From the NCBI GenBank assembly GCA_030278955.1, contig JAOANR010000002.1, forward strand, positions 19,082,057-19,146,056: a stretch of DNA of 64,000 nt. The letters run 5' to 3'. The first letter of the stretch is position 1, and each line of letters opens with the position of its first letter. The position numbers and the translations under genes were made by a program. The stretch comes from Hygrophila difformis. Its lineage: Eukaryota; Streptophyta; Magnoliopsida; Lamiales; Acanthaceae. The notes below the pieces were generated by a model that had not been told where the DNA came from, ran no database searches, and saw only the letters and a program-made list of their open reading frames with translations. This document shows, one piece after another, positions 21,792 through 33,096 of the stretch.

Positions 21792-21809
21792 TGGCGCCGT
21801 TGCCGGGGA
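21792..21809 (+). promoter_or_regulatory. Element A primer binding site (tRNA-Asp type)
   Basis: TGGCGCCGTTGCCGGGGA begins directly after the LTR's terminal CA. It is the known 18-nt complement of the plant tRNA-Asp 3' end used by Athila-like and related elements. Confidence 0.92.
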
Positions 21810-21936
21810 GAAGCAGCGCCGTTTATTTAGAGAACTACACTCCTGATTTACTCATAGATAGTTTTTGTATATATTCTTGAACCATTACTAACCTGGGGGT
21901 TGTGCAGGTGCTGTCGAATCTTGATACAAACTGCTT

Positions 21937-23628
21937 ATGCAAAGGAGAAAGGCCACATTGCCTGAGCTACCGTTCGATCTAGAAATAGAAAGGACCGCTC
22001 GCCAACTGAGGGCGCAAGCCAGACGAAGGAAAGAGCAGGAAGCCCGGACTCGTACCTCACCCGAAACCACAAGCAGTGAAATATCCGATATGGCAGAGAA
22101 CCAAGACATTCCCCCGATCTTACCACTAGACCAACCACCCAATAATCCTGGTAATGGAGCTGATGGGGGTATGGTAGAACACCCGAATCGCGCCAACGAG
22201 GAGGAAAATCTACCTAATCCAAATCAGCAACAGTATCAGCAGTTCCACCAACAACCACCACCCCCTAACCAATATAACCAACAAAACCAAAATATACCAA
22301 ACCGGCAATACCAGAATCAAGCCTTCAATCAGGACCAATTCCAAAACAACCCTCATGATCCCGATAATAGTTTTCAACAGAATCCCAACTACCACCAGCA
22401 GTATCAAAACCAAGCAGAGCAAGGAAATCAACAGCAGCAAGCAGCAACTGATTTTATGCAGCCCATCGTGGAGCCCTATCTGGACAGGCCTGGGAGAGCA
22501 CAATTTCATGCACGCAATTTTGAGCTCAAACCGGCACTCATCAACTTGGTGCAAAACAACCAATTTTGCGGTGCAAATCATGAGGATCCCCATGATCATC
22601 TCCAAACCTTCCTGAAGCTCTGCGACACAATCAAAAATCAGGGAGTCTCACCTGATGCTATAAGACTAATGTTGTTTCCCTTTTCTTTGTTTAGTGGTGC
22701 CAGGGATTGGTATAAATCATTGCCCATAAATCAGAGGAGTACCTTGGCAGATTTGGTGAGGATTTTTCTGTTAAAGTATTTTCCTGAATCTAATATAGAC
22801 GAGGGACGAGAGAAAATAGGAGAGTTCAAGATGAAGCCGGACGAGTCATTGTACGACGCGAAGGAGAGGTTCGCCAGCCTCTTGAGGTGATGCCCCCAAC
22901 ACGGATATCAACCGTGGGAGCAACTGAGGAAATTCTATGGAGGACTCACTCATCCATGGAGAATGATGTTGGACGCTGCAGGCGGAACACATTTACTCCA
23001 TTTGCCCATGGATCAAGCCTGGGAAAAGATTGAGACAATGTCTGTCAACAGATCTGTATTGAACAGCAGTGACAAGAAGGCGGACCCTCCTAGAAAAGTT
23101 TTTGCTGTGAGTGAAGGAAAAACGGATTTCGAAAAATTACAGGAACAGGTAGCTGCGATACAGCTAGGACAGGAGAAAGGAAAGGGAGCAGGTACTTCTC
23201 AGGCATGAGCCTCATCTAGCCAAGTGCAAGCACAGCAATCGGGAGCAATTTGTGGGCTATGTCAGGGACCACATCCAACTAACACATGCCAACAACTAGC
23301 TACCGAAAGCTGCAATTACGCAGGGAACTACCAAAACCGCCACCCCAACCTCTCCAATTCCAACAACAATGCACTCAATGCGCATTTGTTGACACAGCCA
23401 AACCAGCCTAACCAGTTCGCAAACCAGAACCTTCAGTAGAACTTCAGACCTCAGAACCAAGGATTCGTTCAGCAGAGAGTTCAGAACTTCCAGAATCAGA
23501 ACCAGAACTTTCAACCCCATATCCAACAGAGGCCCAACCAAAACCAAGGCCATAATTTCCAAAACTTCCAAGCCCAACCTAATCAGAACCAGCAATACAA
23601 CCAAAAGCCACCATCTCGCCTGGAGAAT
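21937..23628 (+). pseudogene. Element A gag, three nonsense codons
   Basis: The start MQRRKATLPELPFD is shared with element B ([14 protein letters not shown]). A Gln/Asn-rich stretch (residues about 90-165) is followed by a Retrotrans_gag domain ([16 protein letters not shown] ... GARDWYKSLP ... [12 protein letters not shown]) and a zinc-knuckle-like CGLCQGPHPTNTC (C-x2-C-x3-H-x4-C). Gag would package the RNA in a cytoplasmic particle. The frame is constant but broken by TGA at 22888-22890, TGA at 23206-23208 and TAG at 23437-23439. Each is one C-to-T change from a sense codon (CGA, CGA, CAG). Confidence 0.9.
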
Positions 23629-26600
23629 TTGATGACTGAGTTTATTTCCAATCAAAGGGAGATAAACCAGCAGTTGCAGTCATCAATAAAAAATGTGGAG
23701 ACGCAGGTCACCCAGTTGGCTAAGGAATTGCAGAACAGAGGGAAAGGAACACTGCCGAGCAGCACTGAAGCCAACCCGCAATGCAAGGCAATCACATTGT
23801 GGGGAGGCAAGACTCTGAAGGGAAATGTTGGATCTGCAAAGAAGAAAGCTATGAAAGTAAAGGTTTCATTGGAGGTGGAAAAGGAAAAGGAAAAGGTTGA
23901 AGGAGATGAAAGTGTTGAGCTGGTAAAGGATAAATCAGATACAGCTAACTCGCAGGCTGAAGCTGCAAATGAAGCTGAAGAGGGTATGGGTGAAGGTACA
24001 ACTTCCTTCTCTTTACCACCAAAAATTGATAATAATAAGTACATGCCAAGGGTGCCGTACCCTGCACGTCTTAAAAATAAGGAACATGACCTTAAATTCA
24101 AGAAATTTCTAGAACGGTTAAAGTCTGTAGAGATAACCATTCCTCTCGTGGAAATGATTTCAGAAATGCCCACCTATGCTAAGTTCTTGAAAGAATTGAT
24201 TTCAGGGAAAAGGCAAATAGAGCAGGAGGAGGTGATCATTCTCAACAGCACATGCAGTGCCATAGTTCAAAGGAAGCTACCCGAAAAGAAAGAGGACCCT
24301 GGGTGTTGCACGCTACCAGTACAGATTGGAAAGGCCAAAGTGAGCATGGGGTTATGTGATCTAGGATCCAGCATCAACGTGATGCCTCTAGCCATGGCAA
24401 TTCGCCTAAGTCTTGGAGAGATTGAACCAGTCAAGATGAAACTGCAACTGGCAGACAGATCAATCACTAAGCCCGTAGAAATCCTAAAGGATGTGGTAGT
24501 CAAAACCGGCCAAGTTCTTTTCCCGGTTGACTTCATCATCCTTGACATTGAAGAGGACTCTGAAATGCCACTTATCCTGGGACGCCCGTTTTTGGCCACT
24601 GGCGGTGCACTGATTGATGCCACATCTGGAAGAGTCACATTGAGGGTGGACAATCGAGAAATCTCTTTTGACATGGAGGAGCTGCAGAAATTCCCAGATG
24701 AGGGATCTTGTTCCATGTTTGATGTAATAGAAAGTTGGTGTGAGGACGAGAGCATAGACTCTATGACTGTGATGACGGACAAAATTTCAAAACAGGTACT
24801 GACACCTGGAGGTGCTGAGCAACAAAGAAGCTGCAACGCTGTTCACTTCGAAGACCCTATCACTGGGGATCTTGAAGAGTTTGACGGTGTTGAATTCACT
24901 CCGGAGGAGGAAGAGAGCACCACGGAAGAGGAAGTGGACCCTGTACTGACACAGGGTCCTGAAGGTAAATCTGATCTCTCACCCCCAACCATTTCTCGCA
25001 AATTACTGCCTTCCGTTGAATGTCCGCCAGAGCTTGAACTTAAAATACTTCCGGATCATCTTAAGTACGTCTTTCTCGCTGAACATAAAAGATTACCGGT
25101 AATTGTGTCAGCCAAGCTGACACAAGAACAAGAAAAAGCTCTGGTAGACATTCTAAAGAAATATGTACATGCAATTGGATGGACCATTTCTGATATAAAA
25201 GGAATAAGCCCCTCTATTTGCATGCACAGAATTTTAATGGAAGAGGAGTACAAGCCCTCTAGGCAACCACAAAGGCGTCTGAACCCCCATATGCAAGAAG
25301 TGGTAAGGAAAGAAGTTATCAAGCTCTTAGATGCTGGTATCATCTATCCTATATCTGACAGCAAATGGGTTAGCCCAGTGCAGGTAGTACCTAAGCGTGG
25401 GGGGATGTGCATAACGACTAATGAGCAAGGAGAAGAAGTGGCGACACGTCCAGTGACCGGTTGGACAGTCTGCATCGACTACCGGAAGCTTAACACCGCT
25501 ACGCGGAAGGATCATTTTCCATTGCCATTCATTGATCAGATGCTGGAGAGGTTGGCCGGGAGGGAGTACTACTGCTTTTTGGATGGGTACTCTGGTTACA
25601 ATCAGATTGTAATAGCTAGTGAAGATCATGATAAGACCACTTTCACGTGCCCGTATGGAACTTTTGCGTACAGGCGCATGCCTTTTGGACTTTGCAATGC
25701 GCCTGCCACTTTTCAGCGATGCATGATGTCTATTTTCTCAGAATTTATCGAAAAATGCATTGAAGTTTTCATGGATGACTTCTCTGTGTATGAAGATACT
25801 TTTGATGAATGTTTGACAAATCTTGCAAAAATTTTAAAAAGATGCGAGGACACTAACCTAGTTTTGAACTGGGAGAAGTGCCATTTCATGGTCACCGAAG
25901 GAATTGTGTTGGGTCACTGCATCTCGCGCGCAGGCATCGAAGTCGATAGGGCCAAAGTCTCAGTCATATCCAACCTTCCATTGCCAAACTCAATAAAAGC
26001 AGTTAGGAGTTTCTTAGGGCATGCCGGTTTTTACCGGAGATTCATTAAAGACTTTTCTAAAATTGCCAAGCCGCTCACTAATTTGCTTTGTAAAGAAAAT
26101 TCTTTCGTAATAAGTGAAGCGTGTGTTTAAGCCTTTGACACGCTCAAGAAGATGTTGATTTCTGCTCCAATAGTGCAACCACCCGATTGGTCAATGCCTT
26201 TCGAGGTCATGTGCGATGCAAGTGATCTCGCCGTGGGTGCAGTTCTTGGGCAACATAAGGAAGGAAGGCACTGCGTAATTCATTACGCCAGCCATGCCCT
26301 GACTGAAGCCCAAGTCAATTACACCACCACGGAGAAAGAGATGTATGCTGTGGTTTTCGCGTTTGATAAATTCAGACAATACCTCATTGGTACGAAAACC
26401 ATAGTGTACACCGGTCACTCTGCACTGAGATACTTGTTCAGCAAACAAGACGCCAAACCTCGATTAATTAGGTGGGTACTTTTGTTGCAAGAATTCGACA
26501 TCATAATAAAAGATAGAAAAGGCAGAGACAATGGTGCTGCTGACCATTTGTCTCAAATAGAAAATGATAAAAATGAGATAGCCGTCAATGAAAATTTTCC

Positions 26601-26808
26601 GGATGAGCAGCTGTTTGCCCTGCATCTTCATGATCAAGCTTGTCCATGGTTTTCCGACATTGCTAACTTTTTAGCATGTGGAATAACTCCACCATTCCAC
26701 AGCAAGAAACAAAAAGCAAGGTTCAACCGAGAGGTAGTTAACTACTTCTGGGAAGATCCTTATCTCTTTAAGCATTGTGCAGATTCGATTATGACGTTGT
26801 GTAACTGA
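23629..26808 (+). pseudogene. Element A pol: protease, reverse transcriptase, RNase H
   Basis: In the same frame as gag. The aspartic protease has the DLGSS active-site variant ([18 protein letters not shown]) near 24357, and [13 protein letters not shown] follows. RT runs from [18 protein letters not shown] through VCIDYRKLN to the catalytic FMDDFSVY near 25770. RNase H begins [19 protein letters not shown] at 26128-26130 replaces a Gln codon that is CAA in element B. In RNase H the [10 protein letters not shown] motif of B is [10 protein letters not shown] here, so a catalytic Asp is lost. The frame ends at 26806-26808 because of a 2-nt deletion relative to B and C. Confidence 0.93.
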
Positions 26809-26845
26809 GCACGAGGCTTATCAAATCGCTAAAAAATGTCATGAA

Positions 26846-27931
26846 TTGGAATATGGAGGTCACCATGGCCCCACTCGAACAGCTCACAAGGTGCTCGAGT
26901 GTGGTTTCTATTGGCCTACCATTTACGAGGATTGCAAGGCGTTTGTTAAGGCTTGCGACAGATGCCAAAGATTAGGGAATATCTCCAAGAGGGATGGAAT
27001 GCCTCAAAAAGGAATTCTCACCCTTGAGATTTTCGATGTATGGGGTATTGACTTCATGGGACCATTCCCGACATCTGATGGGAATCACTACATCTTGGTA
27101 GCTGTCGATTACGTGTCCAAGTGGGTCGAGGCGGTTGCGCTGCCAACCAACGATGGTCACCAAGTCATCAAATTTTTGAAAAATAGCATTTTCAATAGAT
27201 TTGGTGTACCTAGGGTAATCATATCTGATGGAGGAACCCACTTTGTCAACAAAGCTTTTGCAAATCTCATGAGCAGAAGTGGAATTCTCCACAAGATCGG
27301 CACGCCTTATCATCCCCAAACCAGTGGCCAAGTCGAGGTATCTAACCGCGAAATCAAACACATACTCGAAGCCACTGTAGGGATAACCCGCAAAGACTGG
27401 TCACGTAAACTCAATGATGCTCTATGGGCATACCGCACTGCATTCAAGACTCCCATTGGGATGTCCCCATACAGGCTTGTCATTGGAAAAGCCTGTCATT
27501 TGCTTGTAGAACTAGAGCACAAGGCTTACTGGGCCGTAAAAACGCTTAATTTTGACCCACGAGTTGCTCAGAGTAAGCGCAAGTTGGACCTCAATGAAAT
27601 TGAGGAAATACGCGCGCAAGCTTATGAAAGCTCGAGGATTTACAAAGAGCGGACCCAGAAGTTACACGATCGTCGTATAAAATCTAAACACTTCTATGTT
27701 GGCCAAAATGTATTGTTATTCAACTCTAGGTTAAAGCTGTTCCCCGGAAAGCTTAAATCCAGATGGGAAGGGCCATACGAAGTGGTGCATGTGTTTGAAA
27801 GTGGAGCTGTCAGGATTCGAACTGACAAAGGAGAGCTGGTGGTGAACGGACACAGATTGAAGGAGTATCTAGGGCAGCTCGACCCCGAAAAAGAAGTCCA
27901 AATGACATCAGAGCCGGCCTATGCTCAATAA
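26846..27931 (+). pseudogene. Element A integrase
   Basis: In a new frame after the 2-nt deletion. The zinc-binding HHCC region ([17 protein letters not shown] ... CDRCQRLG) is followed by the catalytic core with Asp in WGIDFMGPF, Asp in [12 protein letters not shown] and Glu in [15 protein letters not shown], so DDE is intact. The C-terminal GPY/F-type region ([16 protein letters not shown]) ends near [10 protein letters not shown] with no chromodomain, as in Athila-type elements. The protein itself is open, but upstream stops and the frameshift cut it off from gag-pol translation. Confidence 0.93.
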
Positions 27932-28007
27932 ATATATATATATCTATATAATTATTTATTACATATTTATTCGTCTCGAACGATAAGTATCCAAAAAAAT
28001 CAACTGA

Positions 28008-28089
28008 ACATTTAGAGTACTAAGACTTTAAATGTGAGGATGTTGATATTTGGAGAAAATTTAATAATTTTCTTATGTTTGCCTTGCAG
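28008..28089 (+). promoter_or_regulatory. Hairpin, GAGGATGTTGA and splice acceptor after pol (A, module 1)
   Basis: ACATTTAGAGT (28008-28018) pairs with ACTTTAAATGT (28025-28035) across ACTAAG. GAGGATGTTGA follows at 28036-28046, and about 42 nt later comes a good 3' splice site, TTTGCCTTGCAG (AG at 28088-28089). B and C have the same hairpin (perfect 11-bp stem), the same 11-mer and an acceptor at the same spacing. Confidence 0.8.
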
Positions 28090-28398
28090 GAATTCATGGA
28101 ACCAACAAAAAGAAAGATAAAGCTTCGAAAACCAGGTTCCTGGTTGGATTAATACTGTATTTAATGGAAAGTAATTTCGAAATTTAGAGAAGTTTAAAAT
28201 CCGGAATAAATCCATAAAATAAGGGTGTTAATCCAACCTAATTTATGCAAGCAATTTATAATAGAGTAATGTTTCTGTTTAAATGCGTGCTTTCAGTGTG
28301 ATAATTTTTAGAAAATCCATAATTTCAGAAAATTTGAAATTTTGAAAATGTTCAAAATTCTTCTAAGTGTTGAATGCGAACTGTTGTATTGCTCAAAT

Positions 28399-29007
28399 CA
28401 ATTCGGTCTATATCGAATTGTTTGAAACAGATCGCATTGGAGGGTGCCCTGGAGATTTTAACCAATCCGATCTCCAAGCAAATTCGGTCTAGACCAAATT
28501 GGCCTAAGAGACCGAATTGGCTTCCCCAAGACACATCCTCCATCCTTGTGTAAATTTGGCCAAGTAGCAATTCGATCTATAGCAATTCGGTCTAGACCGA
28601 ATTGATTTTGAATAGATCGAATTGATCTACAAAAGGCATTTGTGATTCCTTAAGTTTTATTTATGCAAGTGAGCAATTCGATCTATAGGGCAATTCGGTC
28701 TAGACCGAATTGCCCATATAGACCGAATTGCCTCACAAGAGCATCCCCCATTATTTTTCCTAAGTAACCAGATTCGGTCTTCTTGCTGTAATTCGGTCTC
28801 TAGACCAATTCGGTCTAGACCGAACTGACTTCAAAAGACCACATTGCAGCAAGTGTGTGTTTGCTTCCCCTTCCAATTCGGTCTCTATGCCAATTCGGTC
28901 TAGACCGAATTGGCCTAAGAGACCGAATCTCTCACAGACACTTGGAGACCACACCAATTCGGTCTAGACCGAATTGATGGTTCGGTCTCCAATAGACCGA
29001 ATTAGCC
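28399..29007. repeat. A-type palindrome array 3 (internal)
   Basis: Seven units lie at 28399-28440, 28464-28522, 28567-28626, 28672-28731, 28768-28847, 28873-28931 and 28953-29007. Most have a perfect 22-bp core (CAATTCGGTCTA followed by its complement without the centre repeated) between outer half-sites in forward and inverted orientation. The last unit ends 15 bp upstream of a TATA-like TTTATATT. Confidence 0.95.
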
Positions 29008-29021
29008 CACTCTCCTACCCC

Positions 29022-29029
29022 TTTATATT
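29022..29029 (+). promoter_or_regulatory. TATA-like box of a possible internal promoter (A)
   Basis: TTTATATT sits just after array 3, followed by a pyrimidine-rich leader (CTTTTTCCCCCTCTTTTCCC) and then an ATG at 29174. B (TATTTATA, 48578-48585) and C (TTTTTATA on the minus strand, 61909-61916) have TATA-like boxes at the same place. The promoter is inferred from position. Confidence 0.55.
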
Positions 29030-29173
29030 CCTTTTTCCCCCTCTTTTCCCTCACTTTCACCCTCCACACTTCGATATTTCCCCGAATCCCCTCTCGCGAA
29101 CTTCGTCTTCCTCGCGAAACCAGAGCTCGAGCCGGTGCTGTACCTCGTTTTACTCCGACTAAAGTGTTTGAAA

Positions 29174-29211
29174 ATGGCGTCTTCTTCGTCTAATCCTGCT
29201 GGGAGTGTCGG
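29174..29211 (+). CDS. Element A third-ORF mini-exon
   Basis: ATG at 29174 opens a 12-codon frame (MASSSSNPAGSV) plus two bases, then a strong donor GTAAGTG at 29212. Element C has the same 38-nt mini-exon (MASSSSNPSGSR, 61735-61772 minus) with an identical donor, and B has a 68-nt one ending in the same phase. The acceptor at 30646-30647 restores the frame of the downstream ORF. This phase match in two independent elements is good evidence for real splicing. Confidence 0.72.
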
Positions 29212-30647
29212 GTAAGTGTTCTGTTTTTGATTTCACACTCCCATTTTCGCGATTTCAGTTTTAGTTTTTCCTTGTTTTTGCGAAAATCGGTAATGGGGAA
29301 GGGAAAGGTGATCGTTTTCGAGTTGGAGATAGTCGGAATGCGGCCGGAATGGTTTGGGTGTGGTCGGAAATCGGATAGAACAGGGTAGTGCGAACCTAGG
29401 GTTTTAGGGCTTTTTGTTCCAAACTGCCATTGTTGTGGGTTCGAGTTTTCTGTGGTGTAGGGATGCGTCTATTTTTGAAAATATGGGTTCAAAACCCATA
29501 AAAATCTTATCTTTGTCTATTGAGTATTTTGTTGCCATTTGATTGTCTGTGTATATGTTGTCCTGTCTGTGTCTGTTTTGTGAAATCTGTGAAAATGGAA
29601 AACACAGTGGTTCATTTTCCCTTGCAATCACTGTGTTGTTTTACTGGATATTTGATAATGTTGTCGAATATGCATGTTGATGATGTTGCCGAATCTATGT
29701 TTTTGAAGCATGATTTATTGGCAAAGGTTTGCATGATCATGGTATGAATAGACTATCTGTGTTTGTTTTCATTTATGCATGTACTGTGTTATGTGTATCT
29801 TGTCAATAAATGCTTTTGTCGGGTACCTGTTAACCACAATTTGCAAACTCAACTCGAAAGTTGATGTTTGCACATACGGGAAACATGGTATTATAGACTA
29901 AACCATGCCAAAGTTTTTCCAACACTTTTGGCATGGCATTTATGTCTAAAAAGAAAAAGTGGTAGAATGTTATTTTCTTTTAAGTGTTTGACTTATGCTC
30001 ATTTTTTTTGGGCCAAATGGGGAATATTCAAATGGAACATCTTGTTTCATTCTTTAATACCCATTTCCCAAAACAAAATCCAAATGGGGGACCACTCACA
30101 CCCCCAATTTTATTAAATAAACAAGTCAACACTTCTCATAAAAATCCAAAAATGACCTTTTTGTGTATGTGCATGTTTAGTTTGTTTTTATTCTCCATGA
30201 TCCATTACCACATGCTAGTGATTGCATAAATTTGTCATGTGCATTTGTTCGTCATCATTAATCATCTTGCTGCCTATTTCACATGATTTAAATCACTTTT
30301 TAAGTGATAAAAATCCAAATCCCTTTCGTAGGCTTAGTAGCCTATGAAAATCTTTCTTTTGGTCTTTTGACCATTCAAAAAAAATCTTTAGACTATTTTT
30401 AGTCTAAGAAAAATTGGTAAGGGTCCAAGACCCTTATTTCTCTTATTTCCTTTACTTTTTAGTTGCAATAACAGTTAGATTTTATAATCTAACTCCCTGT
30501 CCTTTAATATGTGATATAGCTCGATAAATTCAAGAAAAATCAATTAACTCACATTTAGAGCACAGCTCAAAATGTGAGGATGTTGATTTTCCAACTTGAA
30601 GATGTTATCAAAAATTTGTTAAAAATAGTTTCAATTCTCTCGTTCAG
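29212..30647 (+). other. Element A third-ORF intron (inferred, 1436 nt)
   Basis: GTAAGTG at the start and TCTCTCGTTCAG at the end. The same region in C is 1422 nt. The interior is T-rich, has no ORF worth naming, and is alignable by eye among A, B and C (for example GGACCACTCAC ... TTTTATTAAATAAA). Near its 3' end lies hairpin module 2: ACATTTAGAGC (30551-30561), GCTCAAAATGT (30565-30575) and GAGGATGTTGA (30576-30586). Confidence 0.65.
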
Positions 30648-31308
30648 CGACCTATGTTTAGAACTAGCTGAAGGTGTGAGACTGCTGGTGTCAGACCTGT
30701 TTACTACTCCGTGTTTTTCCAGAGGCACCATTCCCGCAGACCCAAATCAAGCTCAAGAAGGAAGAACCGAACTGCTGGACCTTCCGGTGGAACTCTTGGG
30801 GGAGATCCTCTCTCGCATTGGAGAGGACGACATCAAAAAGGTGTTCACTGTCAGGGAGGCATGCAAGAAACTCAGGGATGCGGCAGATCTCCCCATTGTC
30901 TACAAAAGGTGCGAGCTGGAGACCACCATCGTGAAAATGTGGCAGCAGGGAGTCGAACAGCAGAAGGAGGAACTCCTGCTAAGGTGTGAGGAAGCTTGAA
31001 ACTTCAACCTCCAGCTCATTCCAGTCCTGCAAGCATTTGGAGCAGGGGACGAGGGTCAAGCTTGTGAACTACTGAAGGAAGGGATTGGGGACAATCACAA
31101 AGCCTCAATCTATCTCTGGGGGTACATGCTGCTCAGCAAGCTGGATAATGAACAGGTCCAGCAGGGGGTGGCGATGATAAACAGGATAGTGACTGATAAA
31201 TCAGTCGTGACATATGTAGGGACCAATGTCTTTGCATGGCTGGCTGATAGCCTGGAAACCCTGACCTGTTCGGCAACCAAGGACCCAGAGTCTACTGCTC
31301 AAGAGTGA
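30648..31308 (+). pseudogene. Element A third ORF: F-box protein-like sequence
   Basis: The exon opens in phase with the mini-exon. After about 45 residues it reads ELLDLPVELLGEILSRIGED, then FTVREACKKLRDAAD and PIVYKRCEL, an F-box domain; F-box proteins link substrates to SCF ubiquitin ligases. Beyond it LLLRCEEA, then a TGA at 30997-30999, then in the same frame ELLKEGIGDNHKAS and YLWGYMLLSKLDNEQVQQG follow. This resembles the Sel1-like tail of the plant At2g35280-type F-box family. A second TGA ends it at 31306-31308. Element C has a wholly different protein in this slot, so A's F-box region was probably acquired from a host gene. The first TGA may be a late mutation. Confidence 0.75.
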
Positions 31309-33096
31309 TGGAAAATGGGGAAGCAAACGAGGGTGATTACTGCGTGCCCTGCAGCCTGACCAACTTCGTCCACTGGAGCAGGATCTTCTTTCAAGGATAG
31401 AAGAGAAGGATGCTGAAGATGGGCCGAATCTGTAGAGATTCACTTTTGACTAGGTTAACTGGAACTTTATTTAGGAGATCTTTTGACTGCCTTTTAATGC
31501 TAACTTTACTCAAGTGTATAGCATCTCCTGTAATTAATGTATTGGTGAAGTACAGTGATTAAGGTCGTGTGATGTAAAACGAACCTTGGAACTGTTAATT
31601 ATGATGGTCAGAAGTGTATTTTGGAAGCCAGTACTTATTGCTTTCCACAAAGAGAAGTTTGTCTTGAATTCTCAAAATATATTTTTTTGAAAAAGATGTG
31701 TGACAGTCCAAGATGAATAAGTGACTGTCACGCCAAAAACAAAGCTGTGACATGCTTGCATGTTCACATTGTCTTTTTACTGCTTTTAATTAAATAACCG
31801 GCATAAAACAAGCATAAATCTGTCACCTAAATTCACATGTTGAATTTAGGCTAAGGATGAAATTTTCAAACTATTAAATTGGGATAAAACAATTAAAAAT
31901 ATGCATGATATAAATTTTTGAGGTTTTGAGCTATAAAAATCCAATGATATGATCACTTGGAAGAAAAAACAAAATTTTCATGTTGAGAATTTGATTGAAT
32001 AATTTGCAACAATTTTTCAAAGGCTAAATTTAAGAATAAAGGTATGACATGACCAAACCGTCCATGTGAGATCTGAGCCGAGTCATCTTTACTCATTAAT
32101 TCTTTGTTGTGTGAAAATCAATTTGATTAAAGGACACTAGAACTTGCAATTGGGACCGATTCAAGACCATGCCATATTCCCGAAATCGAGTATATGATCG
32201 AGGCACTTAGAAAAACCCAAAATTTTGGCCTTCGTTTGAATTCCAAACCCAAAAATATTTTCCATTTAGGATTAACCAAGTTGAGCCTTTAAGCCTAATT
32301 TTTCTTTGAAACCACTATATTTCCCTAGCCTTATAAAAAGACCAAGAAAATCAAACCCAAGTGTACAAGAATAGATTCTTTCAAGGCATTAAATTTATGA
32401 TCATCAAAAATGTATTAATCGGTAAGCTATAAACCGATTCAAAAAAAAAAGGTGTTGAAATTCATCAATAGAAATAAAGTGCAATTGAAAAAACAAATTA
32501 GACAAAGTCTAATGTCATGCAATAGAAAAGAAGAAAAACAAAAGAAAGAAAGAAATATTGATGATCATAGATTTTAAGTAAAAACATGCCAAGTTATGAT
32601 GGAATGGATTCATGTCACTTTTTAGCCTAATAATTCCCTTCCATACCAATGTTACAACCGTATGCCCCGTTATAACCTTAAATAAGACATCGGGATCTCG
32701 ATTTGCGGAAATGAGTAGGTGGCGAGTTGGTCTAATTGCAAGCTTATGGGAGAATTTATTTGAATTTGATTATGAGCGTATTGTCTAAAAGCCAACTTTG
32801 AGAGTGAGTGAAATTTCCGATTCTACTATATGTGAGGCTCTACTTTGATTGATTAATGTTCATGTCATGCTTGAATTCAAGAATTAAACCAATGAAAATT
32901 TCTATACATATATTCAAGAAAAATTAACAATAATGATTGATTTGTATACCTATCCAAGTGAGAAGTATCATTTCATTAAACACTGCAATCAAGAGAGTTT
33001 GCAATCAAGAGAGTTTAATACTTGTAATTTTGATTGTATTATCCCAATATAACAAGAATGAAATTTTTGAAGCCACGAAAATGGATTGAATGTGCA
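31309..33096 (+). other. Element A 3' non-coding region
   Basis: Nearly 1.8 kb without coding capacity between the third ORF and the polypurine region. It is AT-rich and partly alignable by eye with the equivalent part of C (54441-55982, minus): for example GTGACAGTC near 31725 and TTCACATGTTGAATTTAGG near 31831. Confidence 0.7.

Noticed and set aside
28399..29007. CRISPR-like array of regularly spaced palindromic repeats
   Set aside because: Spacers are not uniform or unique-length, repeats are grouped as four half-sites, and the setting is a plant retrotransposon without cas genes.
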